Part shown: piece after piece, positions 1-7,579 of the stretch
Layout of the letters: the number at the start of each line of letters is the position of its first letter
How positions within the stretch are numbered: the stretch's first letter is position 1
Assembly (NCBI RefSeq): GCF_014084045.1
Contig: NZ_CP043732.1
Coordinates: 1,240,001-1,304,000, forward strand
From: Microbacterium esteraromaticum
GTDB taxonomy: Bacteria > Actinomycetota > Actinomycetes > Actinomycetales > Microbacteriaceae
Direction: 5' to 3'
Length of the DNA: 64,000 nt
Notes under the pieces: model-generated
The model's database searches: none
What the model saw: the letters and a program-made list of their open reading frames with translations, nothing else
What the model was told of the DNA's origin: nothing
Position numbers and translations under genes: made by a program

Positions 1-501
1 GCGGGAGCGCTCTGCTACTACGTCGCCGCGCGGATCCTCGATGCGCGGCAGGAGAAGACGAAGCGGGATGCCGGTGGCGGGTCGCTCGCCGTCGGAGCGC
101 TGCTCGACGGCATCCCCGAGCAGCTCGTGCTGGGCATCGGACTCGCCGCTGGCGAGGGCGTGGGCGTGGCCCTGGTGGTCGCGATCGTCGTGTCGAATCT
201 GCCCGAGTCGATCGGCTCGGCATCCGACCTGCTCCGCACCGGGATGCGCCGCGGGCGCGTCGTGCTGCTGTGGGCCGGTGTCGCGGTGCTCTGCGCGCTC
301 GCCACCGTGGCCGGGTTCGCCCTGGCATCCGTCGTCGGCGACGGGTTCCGCGCCGCGGCCAACGGCTTCGCAGCGGGAGCCCTGCTGGTGATGCTCGTCG
401 ACTCGATGGTTCCCGAGGCGCAGCAGAAGGCCAAGGAGGCGACGGGTCTCGCGACCGTCATCGGCTTCGCGTTCGCGGCCTGGCTCGCGCTCGCCGCCTG
501 A
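1..501 (+). CDS. ZIP-family metal permease, C-terminal part (5' end outside window)
   Basis: The frame is open from the first base and ends at TGA 499-501, giving the last 166 residues of a membrane protein. Glycine- and alanine-rich hydrophobic helices carry two ZIP-like turns, DGIPEQLVLG and SNLPESIGSA. They sit where ZIP transporters usually have HNIPEG-type metal sites, but the usual histidines are replaced by Asp and Ser. The family moves divalent metals or acts as a permease in the cytoplasmic membrane. Given the missing histidines, zinc transport is not assured. The fold call is fairly firm, the substrate is not. Confidence 0.75.
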   Translation, partial: AGALCYYVAARILDARQEKTKRDAGGGSLAVGALLDGIPEQLVLGIGLAAGEGVGVALVVAIVVSNLPESIGSASDLLRTGMRRGRVVLLWAGVAVLCALATVAGFALASVVGDGFRAAANGFAAGALLVMLVDSMVPEAQQKAKEATGLATVIGFAFAAWLALAA

Positions 502-508
502 GCCGGGC

Positions 509-595
509 GTTCGGGAGGAGAACGCACGCACCGGAGGAGCGCTGGGCGCATCGGGTCCTCCCGAGCGCGCCTTCTCCTCCCGAGCGTGCGAGCCG
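509..595. repeat. 87-bp direct repeat, copy 1
   Basis: This copy is identical over 87 bp to 650-736. Each copy is bounded by 12-bp inverted arms (TCGGGAGGAGAA and TTCTCCTCCCGA), so it could fold into a long-loop hairpin. It lies between the ZIP gene end and the convergent kinase gene, where a bidirectional terminator would be expected. Confidence 0.9.
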
Positions 596-649
596 TGTGG
601 AGTCTGGGTGCCGGGTGTGCGGTACGACGGTGCGAGCTTCAGGCTGCGG

Positions 650-736
650 GTTCGGGAGGAGAACGCACGCACCGGAGGAGCGCTGGGCGCATCGGGTCCT
701 CCCGAGCGCGCCTTCTCCTCCCGAGCGTGCGAGCCG
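650..736. repeat. 87-bp direct repeat, copy 2
   Basis: Second identical copy, 141 bp downstream of the first, with the same 12-bp inverted arms. It ends 20 bp before the stop of the minus-strand kinase gene. No coding sequence is evident in 502-756. Confidence 0.9.
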
Positions 737-756
737 AAGCGAGGAGACGACCAGGG

Positions 757-1680
757 TCAGCGGGTGCGCTCGGCGAAGCGCTCGCGCAGCGGATGCCCGG
801 CACCGAGGCGCGCGAGGGCGACGGCCCCGTCGAGGCCCGTTCCCGCGGGAGGGACGAACCGGGCATCCGGACGCTCGGCGCGCACGGCGTTCTCGAACGC
901 GGTGCGGATGAGCTCTGAGCCGAACACCCCGCCGATCGCGCCGATCGCGGCGTCGGCGGGTGCCTCGGTGACGCGCAGGGCCGCGAGCACCGCGGCCGCC
1001 AGCTCCGCGGCCGCCTCGCGGCAGATGCGGATCGCGACCGGGTCGCCGGATGCCGCATGGGCGGCCGTCGGTGCCGCGAACGACGCCACCGTGCGCACGC
1101 GGTCCTCCGACGCCTGCAGGGGGACGTAGGCGGTCTCGAGGTCGGGCCAGCGCTCCTGCATCACCGCGGTCAGAGACGTCGCCGGTCCGCGTCCGTCATG
1201 AGCGCGCATCACGGCATCCAGAGTCTCCCTGCCGATCCAGTACCCGCTGCCCGCGTCGCCCATGATGTAGCCCCAGCCGTCGACGCGCGTCGAATGCACG
1301 GGGCCGACACCGAGTGTCACCACTCCGGTGCCGGCGGCCACCACCGCACCCTGCTGATCGCCGAGCACCCCGAGGAACGACGTGACCGAATCGTGGGTCA
1401 CCACCAGCCGCTGCACGCCGGCGAGATCGGGGCGCTGCATCAGGGCATCCGCCTCTGCCTCGGCGGAGGTGAGGCCTGACACTCCCACGGTCACGGTGTG
1501 CGGAACCTCGCCGGTGGCTCGTGCGATCTCGGCGACGACGGCGGCGAGCTGCGGCGACAGCGGTCGATTGGTGAACACCGCGGGCAGCAGCCGGTCGCTG
1601 GCGGATCCGTCTGCCGCGACCAGGCGGGTCTTGATGCCGGTCTGGCCGCCGTCGATGGCGAGAAGCGTCTGCTCAGACAC
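757..1680 (-). CDS. BadF/BadG/BcrA/BcrD ATPase-family kinase (N-acetylglucosamine kinase-like)
   Basis: A 307-residue protein starting at GTG 1680 with a GAGAGGA ribosome site about 8 bases upstream. The N-terminus LLAIDGGQTGIKTRLV is the phosphate-1 loop of the actin/hsp70/sugar-kinase fold. GVSGLTSAEA, VVTHDSVTSFLG and VVAAGTGVVTLGVG follow in the family order (phosphate 2 and adenosine regions). Family members phosphorylate N-acetylglucosamine or related sugars in the cytoplasm, or act as ATPase activators of dehydratases. With no dehydratase nearby, a sugar kinase is more likely. It stands alone, convergent to the ZIP gene and divergent from the Rieske-FAD gene. Confidence 0.8.
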   Translation of the reverse strand: MSEQTLLAIDGGQTGIKTRLVAADGSASDRLLPAVFTNRPLSPQLAAVVAEIARATGEVPHTVTVGVSGLTSAEAEADALMQRPDLAGVQRLVVTHDSVTSFLGVLGDQQGAVVAAGTGVVTLGVGPVHSTRVDGWGYIMGDAGSGYWIGRETLDAVMRAHDGRGPATSLTAVMQERWPDLETAYVPLQASEDRVRTVASFAAPTAAHAASGDPVAIRICREAAAELAAAVLAALRVTEAPADAAIGAIGGVFGSELIRTAFENAVRAERPDARFVPPAGTGLDGAVALARLGAGHPLRERFAERTR

Positions 1681-1834
1681 GTTCGGAGTCCTCTCGATCT
1701 GATCGCGCCGCGCGACCAGATGCCAGCGTAGGACACCGGCGCCCTTCGTCGTGACGAAGATGTCAAGGCCCCTTCGCCGGGCAGAGGATCACGATGTACT
1801 GGTGGCCCACTCGCCCCCAGCGAAGGAGACACCC

Positions 1835-3364
1835 GTGACGTCCCTCTGGCTCGACGACCAGCGTGAGCGCATCGCCTCCGACACCTTCGAACCGGGCGCG
1901 CGGTACGACGCCGTGGTCGCCGGGGCCGGCATCACAGGACTCACCACGGCGCTTCTGCTCGCCCGCGCAGGCCTCTCGGTGGCCGTGCTCGAGGCGCGTT
2001 TCGTGGGTGCCGTGTCGACGGGTCACACGACCGCGAAGCTGAGCCTGCTGCAGGGCACCGTGCTCTCGGGCATCCTGTCCCGCGGGTCGAGCCATGTGCT
2101 CAAGGCGTACGTCGAGGGCAACCGCGAGGGTCAGGCGTGGCTGCTGCGCTACCTCGACGAGCACGGCGTCGAGGTGCAGCGACGCGACGCGTTCACCTAC
2201 GCCTCGACGCCGGACGGCGTGAAGAGGCTGGATGCCGAGTACGAGGCGTGCCGCAAGGCCGGTCTCGATGTCGAGCGCCTGCACACCCTCGACCTGCCGT
2301 TCGAGACGCACGGCGGCCTGCGCCTGCGCGACCAGGCCCAGTTCCAGCCGATGGACGTGCTGGCCGCGCTCGCCGCCGATCTGCGCGAGCGCGGTGGCGT
2401 GATCATCGAGGGCGCCAGGGTGAAAGACGTCGAGACGGGTGAGCCGAGCAAGGTCACCACCTCGCTCGGGGACGTGCGGGCGGGCACGGTGGTGCTGGCC
2501 ACGGGCATCCCGATCCTCGATCGCGGTCTGTACTTCGCCAAGGTGAAGCCGCTGCGCTCATATGCGCAGGCGTACCGGGTGCCGGGGCAGCTGCCCCAGG
2601 GGATGTACCTCTCGATCGATTCGCCGAGCCGGTCGCTGCGCACGGCGCCGACCGGACAGGAGGAGCTGCTGGTGGTCGGCGGCAACGGCCACGTCGTCGG
2701 CAGGGAGGACGACACGCAGCGTCTCGTCGACGACCTGGAGCAGTGGACGAAGAAGCACTTCCCGGGTGCTGAGCGCACCCACGCCTGGTCGGCGCAGGAC
2801 TACCGGTCGATGAACCTCGTGCCGTTCGTCGGGTGGATGCCCCGCACGGGCAAGCACGTGACACTCGCGACCGGCTACAACAAGTGGGGCATGACCAACG
2901 GGGTCGCCGCGGCACTGAGCATGACCGCCGACATCCTCGACGGGAACATCTCGTGGGCGAAGACGCTGCATCACCGCGTCACGCTGCCGAAGGACGTCGC
3001 GAACAGTGTCGTCGCGAACGCTCAGGTGGCTGGCGAGCTGGCATCGGGGTGGGTCGGAAGTCTGCACCCGCTGCCCGACGAGCCTCCGGGCGAGGGCGAG
3101 GGCGTGGTCGGCGCGGAGGACAAGGAGCCCGCCGCGGTCTCGACCGTCGACGGGGTCACATGCAGGATGTCGGCGGTCTGCACGCACCTGGGCGGCATCG
3201 TGTCGTGGAACAGTGCAGAGCGCTCGTGGGACTGCCCGCTGCACGGTTCTCGCTTCGCCGCCGACGGCACTCTGCTGGAAGGCCCTGCGGTCGAGGACCT
3301 CAAGCCCATCGATGAGCCAGAGCTGCCCGGCGACGAGCACGTGCCCGTGGAGGAGCTGCCGTAG
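1835..3364 (+). CDS. FAD-dependent oxidoreductase with C-terminal Rieske [2Fe-2S] domain
   Basis: A 509-residue protein. The start is set at GTG 1835 because GAAGGAG lies just upstream and the FAD loop then falls near the N-terminus. AVVAGAGITGLTTALLLARAGLSVAVLEA is the Rossmann dinucleotide fold of the DAO superfamily. The C-terminal Rieske domain keeps all four cluster ligands: Cys449-x-His451 and Cys467-x2-His470. DAO-Rieske fusions are known in actinobacteria and bacilli, usually without a defined substrate. I infer an amine or amino-acid oxidase-like redox enzyme passing electrons through the iron-sulfur centre. A G-rich tandem repeat follows directly after the stop. Confidence 0.85.
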   Translation: MTSLWLDDQRERIASDTFEPGARYDAVVAGAGITGLTTALLLARAGLSVAVLEARFVGAVSTGHTTAKLSLLQGTVLSGILSRGSSHVLKAYVEGNREGQAWLLRYLDEHGVEVQRRDAFTYASTPDGVKRLDAEYEACRKAGLDVERLHTLDLPFETHGGLRLRDQAQFQPMDVLAALAADLRERGGVIIEGARVKDVETGEPSKVTTSLGDVRAGTVVLATGIPILDRGLYFAKVKPLRSYAQAYRVPGQLPQGMYLSIDSPSRSLRTAPTGQEELLVVGGNGHVVGREDDTQRLVDDLEQWTKKHFPGAERTHAWSAQDYRSMNLVPFVGWMPRTGKHVTLATGYNKWGMTNGVAAALSMTADILDGNISWAKTLHHRVTLPKDVANSVVANAQVAGELASGWVGSLHPLPDEPPGEGEGVVGAEDKEPAAVSTVDGVTCRMSAVCTHLGGIVSWNSAERSWDCPLHGSRFAADGTLLEGPAVEDLKPIDEPELPGDEHVPVEELP

Positions 3365-3383
3365 GTCGATCGCGTGGTTTTCC

Positions 3384-3419
3384 GGGGGTGTTCGGGGGTT
3401 GTCCGGGAGTGTTTGGGGG
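3384..3419 (+). repeat. Potential G-quadruplex in two 21-bp tandem repeats
   Basis: Four G tracts (5, 5, 3 and 5 G at 3384, 3394, 3405 and 3415) are separated by loops of 5, 6 and 7 bases. This meets the usual G3+N1-7 rule on the plus strand. The underlying structure is two diverged copies of a 21-bp unit, 20 bases after the Rieske-FAD stop, so it could act in termination or mRNA stability. Confidence 0.6.
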
Positions 3420-3450
3420 TTGTCCGTCGCTGTCGGCCGCCCCGACGCCC

Positions 3451-3525
3451 GAGATCCGGCAGGTGCGCCGGGATCCGGATGCCTGCGGCCAAAGTGTCCG
3501 GATCTGGGTCGGTCTGCCGGATTTC
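3451..3525. repeat. 75-bp nested palindrome, copy A
   Basis: Outer arms are GAGATCCGGCA and TGCCGGATTTC. Inner arms are GATCCGGATGC and a diverged GTGTCCGGATC around an 11-base loop. Member of a nine-copy family in this window. Confidence 0.9.
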
Positions 3526-3598
3526 AGGGCGGTGACGGCGGCACCGGTGCGCCTCGTGGTCCCATGGTGCGGCGACTGCGAGCAAGCGCCGGGCGCCT

Positions 3599-3673
3599 GA
3601 GATCCGGCAGGTGTGCCGGAATCCGGATGCCTGTGGTCGAAGCATCCGGATCTGGGTCAGTCTGCCGGATTTC
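3599..3673. repeat. 75-bp nested palindrome, copy B
   Basis: Same architecture as the other copies, with inner arms ATCCGGATGC and GCATCCGGAT perfect and the 11-base loop CTGTGGTCGAA. It starts 148 bp after copy A. Confidence 0.9.
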
Positions 3674-3746
3674 GGGGCCGTGACGGCGGCACGAGTGCGC
3701 CTCGTGGTCCGGCGGTGCGGCGACTGCGAGCAAGCGCCGGGCGCCT

Positions 3747-3821
3747 GAGATCCGGCAGGTGCGCTGAGATCCGGATGCCTGTGGTCGAAGCATCCGGATC
3801 TGGGTCGGTCTGCCGGATCTC
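3747..3821. repeat. 75-bp nested palindrome, copy C
   Basis: Closest to a consensus: outer arms GAGATCCGGCA/TGCCGGATCTC and inner arms GATCCGGATGC/GCATCCGGATC are both perfect. It starts 148 bp after copy B. Confidence 0.9.
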
Positions 3822-3919
3822 AGGGCGGTGGCGGCAGCCAGGTCACGCGTCGGCGAGTCCGTTCACCGGGCGCCTCGTAGCCCGGCGGTGAGGCGACCGA
3901 CCGCGAGCGCCGGGCGTCT

Positions 3920-3994
3920 GAGATCCGGAAAGTGTGCCCAGATCCGGATGCCTGTGGCCGAAGCATCCGGATCTCGGGCGGGCGGCCGGATCTC
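3920..3994. repeat. 75-bp nested palindrome, copy D
   Basis: The inner palindrome is intact and the outer arms have changed (GAGATCCGGAA and GGCCGGATCTC). It ends about 50 bp before the stop of the tetR gene. Confidence 0.88.
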
Positions 3995-4045
3995 GGCGAC
4001 CGGATGCCCGTACGCGGCTGACCCGATGCCGCGAGCGGCGTCGGG

Positions 4046-4636
4046 TCAGCGGTTCCCCGCCAGTTCATCCAGGTGTCGCCCGAGGGTCTCCAGCATCTGC
4101 TCGGCGGCCTGCGGATGCCCTCTCCAGAGCCCGTGCATCGCGATGCCGTCGATCAGCGCACGCAGTCGTCTGGCCTCGTAGGCGGGATCGCGCCGCTGGC
4201 CGAGCCGCCCCGCGGCGGCGAGGATCTCGATGGCGGCAGCGCATGCCCTGTCGACGGCGGCGCTCAGGGCGATGGCGGCGGGTCGCAGCTCATCGTCGGT
4301 GAGGGCGAGCACGCCGAGCTGAACCTGGGCGAGCAGCTCCGCGCGCCGAACGGCATCGAGGGGCAGAAGCTGCGCGAGCAGGGCGTCGGCCAGTGGCCGG
4401 CCGGTGACGTCGAGTGCCAGGATTCTGCTCGTGACGCGCTGTTCGATGAGTTCGAGACAGTAGACGCGCAGCGCATGCTGGGTGGGGAACGCGCGCCGCA
4501 GCGACGCGGCGGCGATGCCCGCCTCGGCCGCGACACCGCGCACCGAGAGCCCGGCGAGTCCGTCGCGCTCGAGCACGCGCACGGCGGCGGCGGCGATCTG
4601 CTCGGTGCGCTCGTCGGCGTCGATTCTTCGCGGCAT
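4046..4636 (-). CDS. TetR/AcrR-family transcriptional regulator
   Basis: A 196-residue protein. The start MPRRIDADERTEQI at 4636 is chosen because it gives the usual TetR N-terminus and lies 2 bases after the stop of the upstream membrane gene. Residues 9-55 form the helix-turn-helix (VLERDGLAGLSVRGVAAEAGIAAASLRRAF), with the rest an all-helical ligand/dimer domain ending in a TetR_C-like IDGIAMHGLW segment. Co-transcription with the small membrane protein upstream, and the AGTAC-N4-GTACT palindrome ahead of that gene, suggest local autoregulation. The ligand is unknown. Confidence 0.88.
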   Translation of the reverse strand: MPRRIDADERTEQIAAAAVRVLERDGLAGLSVRGVAAEAGIAAASLRRAFPTQHALRVYCLELIEQRVTSRILALDVTGRPLADALLAQLLPLDAVRRAELLAQVQLGVLALTDDELRPAAIALSAAVDRACAAAIEILAAAGRLGQRRDPAYEARRLRALIDGIAMHGLWRGHPQAAEQMLETLGRHLDELAGNR

Positions 4637-4638
4637 GG

Positions 4639-5196
4639 TCAGGATTCTGGCACGACGCTCGCGGGGGGAGCGGATGCCGGCTTCGGCCACACCGTGTAGC
4701 TGAGGGCCCAGATGAGGTCGATGGCGAGAATGATCCCGAGCGTGCCGAAACAGTTCGAGAGGGCTGCCGTGCGCTCCGCATCGCCGACGAGCAGGATGAT
4801 CGCACCGAGGATCGCGGCGGCGATGCTCATCGCGATGCCGGTGAGCAGGGCGTCGCGCCAGCATTTCGTCGTGTAGCGGGCGCCGGTGAGGCGCTCGGGT
4901 GCGGGTCCACCGGCGAATCGGTGACGGAACCGGGTGTCGGCCCAGGCGATCATGCGCTTTCCGTAGGCGACCGAGACGCCGATGTAGATCGCCGCGAGTC
5001 CGTGCTGCCATGAGGCGGTGCCGCCGCCCAGCAGATCGATCGCGACGAGCGCGAGCAGGATCACGTCGATCACAGGAGCGAGAACGAGAAGTGCGGCGCC
5101 GAGGCCGGGTCGCCGTAGCAGGTACCGCGTGGCGAGTCCCGCGACGATCGCCACCCAGAATGCCACCTCGCAGATCACGATCGCCGTCAGGATCAT
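4639..5196 (-). CDS. Small polytopic membrane protein of unknown function
   Basis: A 185-residue protein with about five hydrophobic helices and a basic loop after helix 3 (GKRMIAWADTRFRHRF). The start at ATG 5196 is supported by GGGGAGG six bases upstream. It is the first gene of a two-gene operon with the TetR regulator, the usual arrangement for a regulator controlling a membrane protein. The layout is reminiscent of the YmcC-type hypothetical proteins of bacilli, but I cannot confirm that. No transporter motif is visible, so function is left open. Confidence 0.75.
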   Translation of the reverse strand: MILTAIVICEVAFWVAIVAGLATRYLLRRPGLGAALLVLAPVIDVILLALVAIDLLGGGTASWQHGLAAIYIGVSVAYGKRMIAWADTRFRHRFAGGPAPERLTGARYTTKCWRDALLTGIAMSIAAAILGAIILLVGDAERTAALSNCFGTLGIILAIDLIWALSYTVWPKPASAPPASVVPES

Positions 5197-5215
5197 GGCG
5201 CCTCCCCCGTTTGTT

Positions 5216-5229
5216 AGTACGAGTGTACT
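5216..5229. promoter_or_regulatory. Candidate TetR operator AGTAC-GAGT-GTACT
   Basis: A perfect 5-bp-arm palindrome with a 4-base centre, 20 bp upstream of the membrane-protein start. It lies in the only AT-richer stretch nearby and is followed at 4636 by a tetR gene in the same operon. Assignment is by position and symmetry only. Confidence 0.5.
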
Positions 5230-5295
5230 CAAACGCGGCGTCATGGAACAGATTCGATGGAATGTCGGTGCTCCGGCAGCCTCTCCCGGGCGCCC

Positions 5296-5370
5296 GAGAT
5301 CCGGCAGGTGTGCCGAGGTCCGGATGCCTGTGGCTGAAGCATCCGGATGTGGGTCGGTCCTCCGGATCTG
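5296..5370. repeat. 75-bp nested palindrome, copy E
   Basis: Inner arms TCCGGATGC/GCATCCGGA are intact, the loop is CTGTGGCTGAA, and the right outer arm is CTCCGGATCTG. First of a second, 99-bp-periodic cluster. Confidence 0.88.
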
Positions 5371-5394
5371 GGGGCGTTGCCGGACCGGGCGACC

Positions 5395-5469
5395 GAGGTC
5401 CGGCGGGCCCTCCGAGATCCGGATGCCTGTGGCTGAAGCATCCGGATGTGGGGCGGTCCTCCGGATCTG
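5395..5469. repeat. 75-bp nested palindrome, copy F
   Basis: Shares the CTGTGGCTGAA loop and the right half with copy E, marking E and F as the closest pair. Confidence 0.88.
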
Positions 5470-5493
5470 GGGGAGGCGCTGGACCGGGCGCCC

Positions 5494-5568
5494 GAGATCC
5501 GGCGGGTCTGCCGAGATCCGGATGCCTGTGGTCAACGCATCCGGATCCGGGTCGGTCTGCCGGATTTC
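5494..5568. repeat. 75-bp nested palindrome, copy G
   Basis: Loop CTGTGGTCAAC. Right outer arm TGCCGGATTTC, as in copies A and B. Confidence 0.88.
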
Positions 5569-5592
5569 AGGGCGGCGCCGGGCCGGGCGCCC

Positions 5593-5667
5593 GGGATCCG
5601 GCAGGTCTGCCGACATCCGGATGCCCGTGGTCGAAGCATCCGCATCTCGGGCGGTCCGCCGGGTCTC
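5593..5667. repeat. 75-bp nested palindrome, copy H
   Basis: The most diverged member of this cluster, with an inner right arm GCATCCGCATC. It ends 27 bp before the stop of the following minus-strand gene. Confidence 0.85.
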
Positions 5668-5694
5668 GGGCACCGAATGGCGGACAGCTGCGGG

Positions 5695-6852
5695 TCAGAA
5701 CCCCGGGTACTCCTGCAGCCGCTGCTCGAACTCGGCGCGGTCGCCCTCGGGGAGCACGCGGCGGGCGAAGACCACGAGCTGGATGCCCTCGAGGGGCTCC
5801 CCGGTCTGCTTCGCGAGCGCTTCGCGCTGGGTGCGGAACTCTCCGGTCGGGTCGTTCGACAGGTCATAGGCGTACGCATAGAAGCGCAGCGGGCCGGGAT
5901 AGGTGCCGCTGTAGTACTCCCAGGTGTGCTGTCGTGACGGCTCGGTCGACCCGTACAGCTTCGCGACCATGTCGGGAGAGATGCCCGCATCCACCTCGTT
6001 CAGCGGATAGAGCTCGCTCATGGCGCGTTCGAGAAGCACTTCGTCGATCGTCTGCATGACCTCGCGCTTGCGATCGTCGTCCTGCACCGGCTGCGCGGTC
6101 GTCCACGTGGTGGACGTGTACCTGCGCAGCATCGACTCGCCACCGTATCCGTTGCGCTCGGGGCTCACGTCCTGCGAGCCGCTCTGCACCCAGGTGTAGC
6201 CGAAGCGCTGGCTGACGCGCTCGCGGACGGCGGCCATCAGCGCGTCGCCCTCGGACTGCACGCCTTCCAGCGAGGGCCCGGCCAGGGCATCCTGAGGCGA
6301 GAAGTCCTTCACGCCCGGGTACGCCTCCTCGTGCCGCTGCCGCTCCGACTTCGTGCCGTCGTACGCCTGCGTCGCCGCCGACCGCAGGGCTCCCATCGCA
6401 CCGACGGTCGCGACGTTGAAGACGAGCGAGACGGCGAGGGCGATCGCGCCGAGCATCCGGCCGCGAGCGGTGAGCATCGCCGCCACGATCAGCCCGGCGA
6501 TCGTCAGCTGCAGCACGAGCATCGTCACGCCGTAGACGGCATCGGTGCCGCCGGCGAGCATGAGCAGCAGCAGGATCAGCGCGAAGATCGCCGTCGCCGA
6601 GATGGCGGCCAGGCCCAGCGCGTTGACGCCCTTCCTCTCACCGCCGTCGTCCGGTGCGGTGTAGGTGATTCCGGATGCCTGGGGCAGGCCGGCCGCGGCA
6701 TCCAGCCCTCCTCGCGTGCGGGCGGCACCCGCGTAGCCACCGGGCGGGGGAGCGGCGGGGCGCCCTCCGCCCCGCCGACGTATCTGCTGCGCTGACGATC
6801 TACCACGGCTTGTCCGTTCCGCCGCCGCCTGAACCGTCGTCGCCCTGGCCAC
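5695..6852 (-). CDS. Membrane protein with Pro/Gly-rich N-terminus and C-terminal soluble domain
   Basis: A 385-residue protein at the end of the MoxR-VWA operon. The only plausible start is GTG 6852, which overlaps the preceding gene by 53 bases; I see no ATG or GTG closer to the membrane domain. Residues 1-75 are Ala/Arg/Pro/Gly-rich. About three hydrophobic helices follow (AISATAIFALILLLLMLAGG, VLQLTIAGLIVAAML, MLGAIALAVSLVFNVATVG), then about 220 soluble residues with no recognised motif. The N-terminal half resembles DUF4190-type proteins. Function unknown; its position suggests an envelope role linked to the MoxR system. Confidence 0.65.
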   Translation of the reverse strand: MARATTVQAAAERTSRGRSSAQQIRRRGGGRPAAPPPGGYAGAARTRGGLDAAAGLPQASGITYTAPDDGGERKGVNALGLAAISATAIFALILLLLMLAGGTDAVYGVTMLVLQLTIAGLIVAAMLTARGRMLGAIALAVSLVFNVATVGAMGALRSAATQAYDGTKSERQRHEEAYPGVKDFSPQDALAGPSLEGVQSEGDALMAAVRERVSQRFGYTWVQSGSQDVSPERNGYGGESMLRRYTSTTWTTAQPVQDDDRKREVMQTIDEVLLERAMSELYPLNEVDAGISPDMVAKLYGSTEPSRQHTWEYYSGTYPGPLRFYAYAYDLSNDPTGEFRTQREALAKQTGEPLEGIQLVVFARRVLPEGDRAEFEQRLQEYPGF

Positions 6853-7579
6853 CGCCGAGCTGATCCTCGCGCTCCTGTGCGCCCTGGTTCAGTCGGTCTT
6901 CGATGTCGTCGAGCTTGTCCTGCGGGGTCTCGGACTGCTCGCCCTCGCCCTGCTCGGGCTGCTCCGGCTGCTCGGGCGGCGGCTGCTGGCTCTGGCGCTG
7001 CTTCTCCTGCTGACGCTGCTGGTTCTCGTCGAGCGTGTCGCTCATGTCGCGATCCGGCTGCGGCGACTGCCGCTGCGCCTCGTCGCTGCTGCACTCCTCT
7101 GGTGTCTCGACGGTGATCTCGAGCGCCTCGCCGTACAGCTCGGCGGCCTTCGCCGCATCGCCGTCGGCCTGCGCGGCATCCCCCTGGCGCTCGACGACGA
7201 GCGAGAGATTGATCAGCACGGGGCAGACCTCGAGCCCCTGCGCGAGGGGAACCGCCCGCTCGAGCTCGGAACGAGCCGCGTCGAGCTGCTCCGCCCCGGC
7301 GAGAGCGGTGCCGATGTTGTACGGAGCCCTGACCTGCTCGAACCAGTTGAGCACGTCCTGCCCGCGCGCGGCCGACTCCGACTCGGCGTACGCACCAGAC
7401 ACGAACGAGCTGATCGACGTATGCGCGAACGCGTACATGCTGAGCAGTTTCACGACGAGCAGCAGCGCGGCGAGCGTGAGAGGCAGGGTTGCGATCGAGA
7501 CCCAGCGCCGGATGCTGCGGCGCCGGCGGTTCACGGCCAGCAGAGCCGCCGCGGCATCGGCGTGCGTGGGGGAGGTCAT
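6800..7579 (-). CDS. TPR-like membrane protein with Gln/Glu/Pro-rich tail (BatC/BatE-like position)
   Basis: A 259-residue protein. The start ATG 7579 overlaps the stop of the upstream VWA gene (ATGA). A basic N-terminus leads into one membrane helix (ATLPLTLAALLLVVKLLSMYAF), then alpha-helical repeats (YNIGTALAGAEQLDAARSEL, AAELYGEALEI) like tetratricopeptide units. The tail is low-complexity (EQPEQPEQ, then Gly/Asp-rich). In Bat aerotolerance-type operons a TPR protein follows the two VWA proteins, and this fits that slot. It is probably an envelope scaffold partner of the VWA proteins. Confidence 0.75.
   Translation of the reverse strand: MTSPTHADAAAALLAVNRRRRSIRRWVSIATLPLTLAALLLVVKLLSMYAFAHTSISSFVSGAYAESESAARGQDVLNWFEQVRAPYNIGTALAGAEQLDAARSELERAVPLAQGLEVCPVLINLSLVVERQGDAAQADGDAAKAAELYGEALEITVETPEECSSDEAQRQSPQPDRDMSDTLDENQQRQQEKQRQSQQPPPEQPEQPEQGEGEQSETPQDKLDDIEDRLNQGAQEREDQLGGGQGDDGSGGGGTDKPW

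Larger units (their letters stand above)
3365..4045. other. 681-bp gene-free region packed with repeats
   Basis: No convincing gene lies here. From left to right it holds two G-rich 21-bp tandem repeats (3381-3422), then four 75-bp nested palindromes starting at 3451, 3599, 3747 and 3920. The linkers between the first three are themselves similar, with a shared GCGGCGACTGCGAGCAAGCG word, so the real tandem unit there is about 148 bp. The region separates two convergent genes. Confidence 0.8.
5197..5694. other. 498-bp gene-free region with promoter and four palindromic repeats
   Basis: The left 35 bp carry the minus-strand promoter/operator of the membrane-tetR operon. The remainder is four 75-bp nested palindromes starting at 5296, 5395, 5494 and 5593, an almost exact 99-bp period. 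Nothing in it looks coding. Confidence 0.8.

Noticed and set aside
509..736. Insertion sequence remnant
   Set aside because: No transposase fragment, target-site duplication or terminal repeats beyond the internal 12-bp arms.
3451..5667. CRISPR-like array
   Set aside because: Repeats are 75 bp, themselves palindromic and diverged, the spacers are related to each other, a two-gene operon interrupts the series, and no cas genes are present.
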